A stretch of DNA of 64,000 nt from Mucilaginibacter sp. cycad4 (GTDB lineage: Bacteria; Bacteroidota; Bacteroidia; Sphingobacteriales; Sphingobacteriaceae), in contig NZ_CP139559.1 in NCBI RefSeq assembly GCF_034263275.1, forward strand, positions 806,001-870,000, given 5' to 3'. The notes beneath the pieces were generated by a model. That model worked only from the letters and a program-made list of their open reading frames with translations, had not been told where the DNA came from and made no database searches. Shown one piece after another: positions 63,771 through 64,000 of the stretch (positions within the stretch are counted from its first letter, which is position 1; each line of letters starts with the position of its first letter). The position numbers were made by a program, and so were the translations under genes.

Positions 63771-64000
63771 ATGAAAAAAATATATTTATTACTGGTGCTT
63801 GTAACATCCATCAGTATAAATTCATGCAAAAAGAACAACTATGCCGAAGGCACGTTAAGCCCGATCATTGCCGTTGTTGACCTGAAGGGAATTTACAAAG
63901 GCTCGGATGTTGTGCTAAGCAGCAGCAATATGGGCGGAGCAAAGGAAATTGTAGGTGTGGTGATCTCAAACGCAGCGGCAGGCAATTGCCCGGCCGGCGT
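63771..64000 (+). CDS. DUF5689 lipoprotein, partial (runs off the window)
   Basis: The first 76 codons are visible. A lipoprotein signal (MKKIYLLLVLVTSISINSC) is followed by the pattern SPIIAVVDLKGIYKGSDVVL and KEIVGVVISNAAAGNCPAG, which opens DUF5689 proteins of Bacteroidota. They usually follow SusD and may be surface glycan- or nucleic-acid-associated lipoproteins; function is not established. It starts 31 nt after susD. Confidence 0.82.
   Translation, partial: MKKIYLLLVLVTSISINSCKKNNYAEGTLSPIIAVVDLKGIYKGSDVVLSSSNMGGAKEIVGVVISNAAAGNCPAG

Noticed and set aside
1..64000. CRISPR array or phage defence system
   Set aside because: No regularly spaced direct repeats and no cas, restriction or toxin-antitoxin genes were seen; repeats found are palindromic or single pairs.

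Overview
The window looks like a chromosome segment of a Sphingobacteriaceae-type Bacteroidota (Mucilaginibacter/Pedobacter-like). The reasons are four SusC/SusD pairs, ECF sigma/FecR pairs, a hybrid two-component system (HTCS), LytTR signalling, promoters of the Bacteroidota form TTTG-N19/20-TAnnTTTG, few Shine-Dalgarno sites, and many intergenic palindromic repeats. The species is inferred only.

Layout. Positions 1-9.8 kb are mostly housekeeping: purL with a coupled VOC-fold gene, trmN6, a YfcE-like phosphoesterase, rnhA, a copper-type P1B ATPase, tRNA-His, and a LytS/LytTR two-component pair. From 10.1 to 15.5 kb there is an outer-membrane beta-barrel receptor, a PmoA-like (DUF6807) secreted protein and a Tat-exported Gfo/Idh/MocA oxidoreductase. 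From 16.0 to 22.8 kb is a trans-envelope signalling locus: ECF sigma, FecR, SusC with an STN domain, and SusD. From 23.0 to 26.7 kb are an ArsR-type regulator between two SRPBCC proteins, with a promoter flanked by two identical-half-site operators, and an SPFH/zinc-ribbon membrane pair. A second susCD pair (26.9-31.9 kb, minus strand) has no adjacent regulator or enzymes.

At 32.6-35.5 kb, two nearly identical IS3-family elements sit head to head, 52 bp apart, each with its own 3-bp target duplication, inside a mosaic of host palindromic repeats. Next comes an unusual sensor (35.8-37.7 kb). It has a 7TMR-DISM extracellular and membrane part, a coiled coil, and a C-terminal IS1595-type transposase zinc ribbon with a helical DNA-binding region.

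From 38.0 to 55.1 kb is a polysaccharide utilisation locus: HTCS sensor, SusC, SusD, BNR_4 propeller, DUF2264, GH43 (exo-beta-1,3-galactanase-like), GH2, GH35 and L-rhamnose mutarotase. The enzyme set fits the rhamnose- and glucuronate-capped galactan of arabinogalactan proteins. The HTCS would sense a breakdown oligosaccharide, SusCD would import it, periplasmic or surface enzymes would trim it, and RhaM would feed rhamnose catabolism.

From 55.1 to 56.8 kb is a repeat-rich stretch in which a zinc-ribbon membrane protein and a 3' tRNA-His fragment lie between two ~78-bp direct repeats. From 56.8 kb to the end is a second sigma/FecR/SusC/SusD locus. Its SusC gene is broken by a one-base frameshift, and a DUF5689 lipoprotein gene runs off the window.
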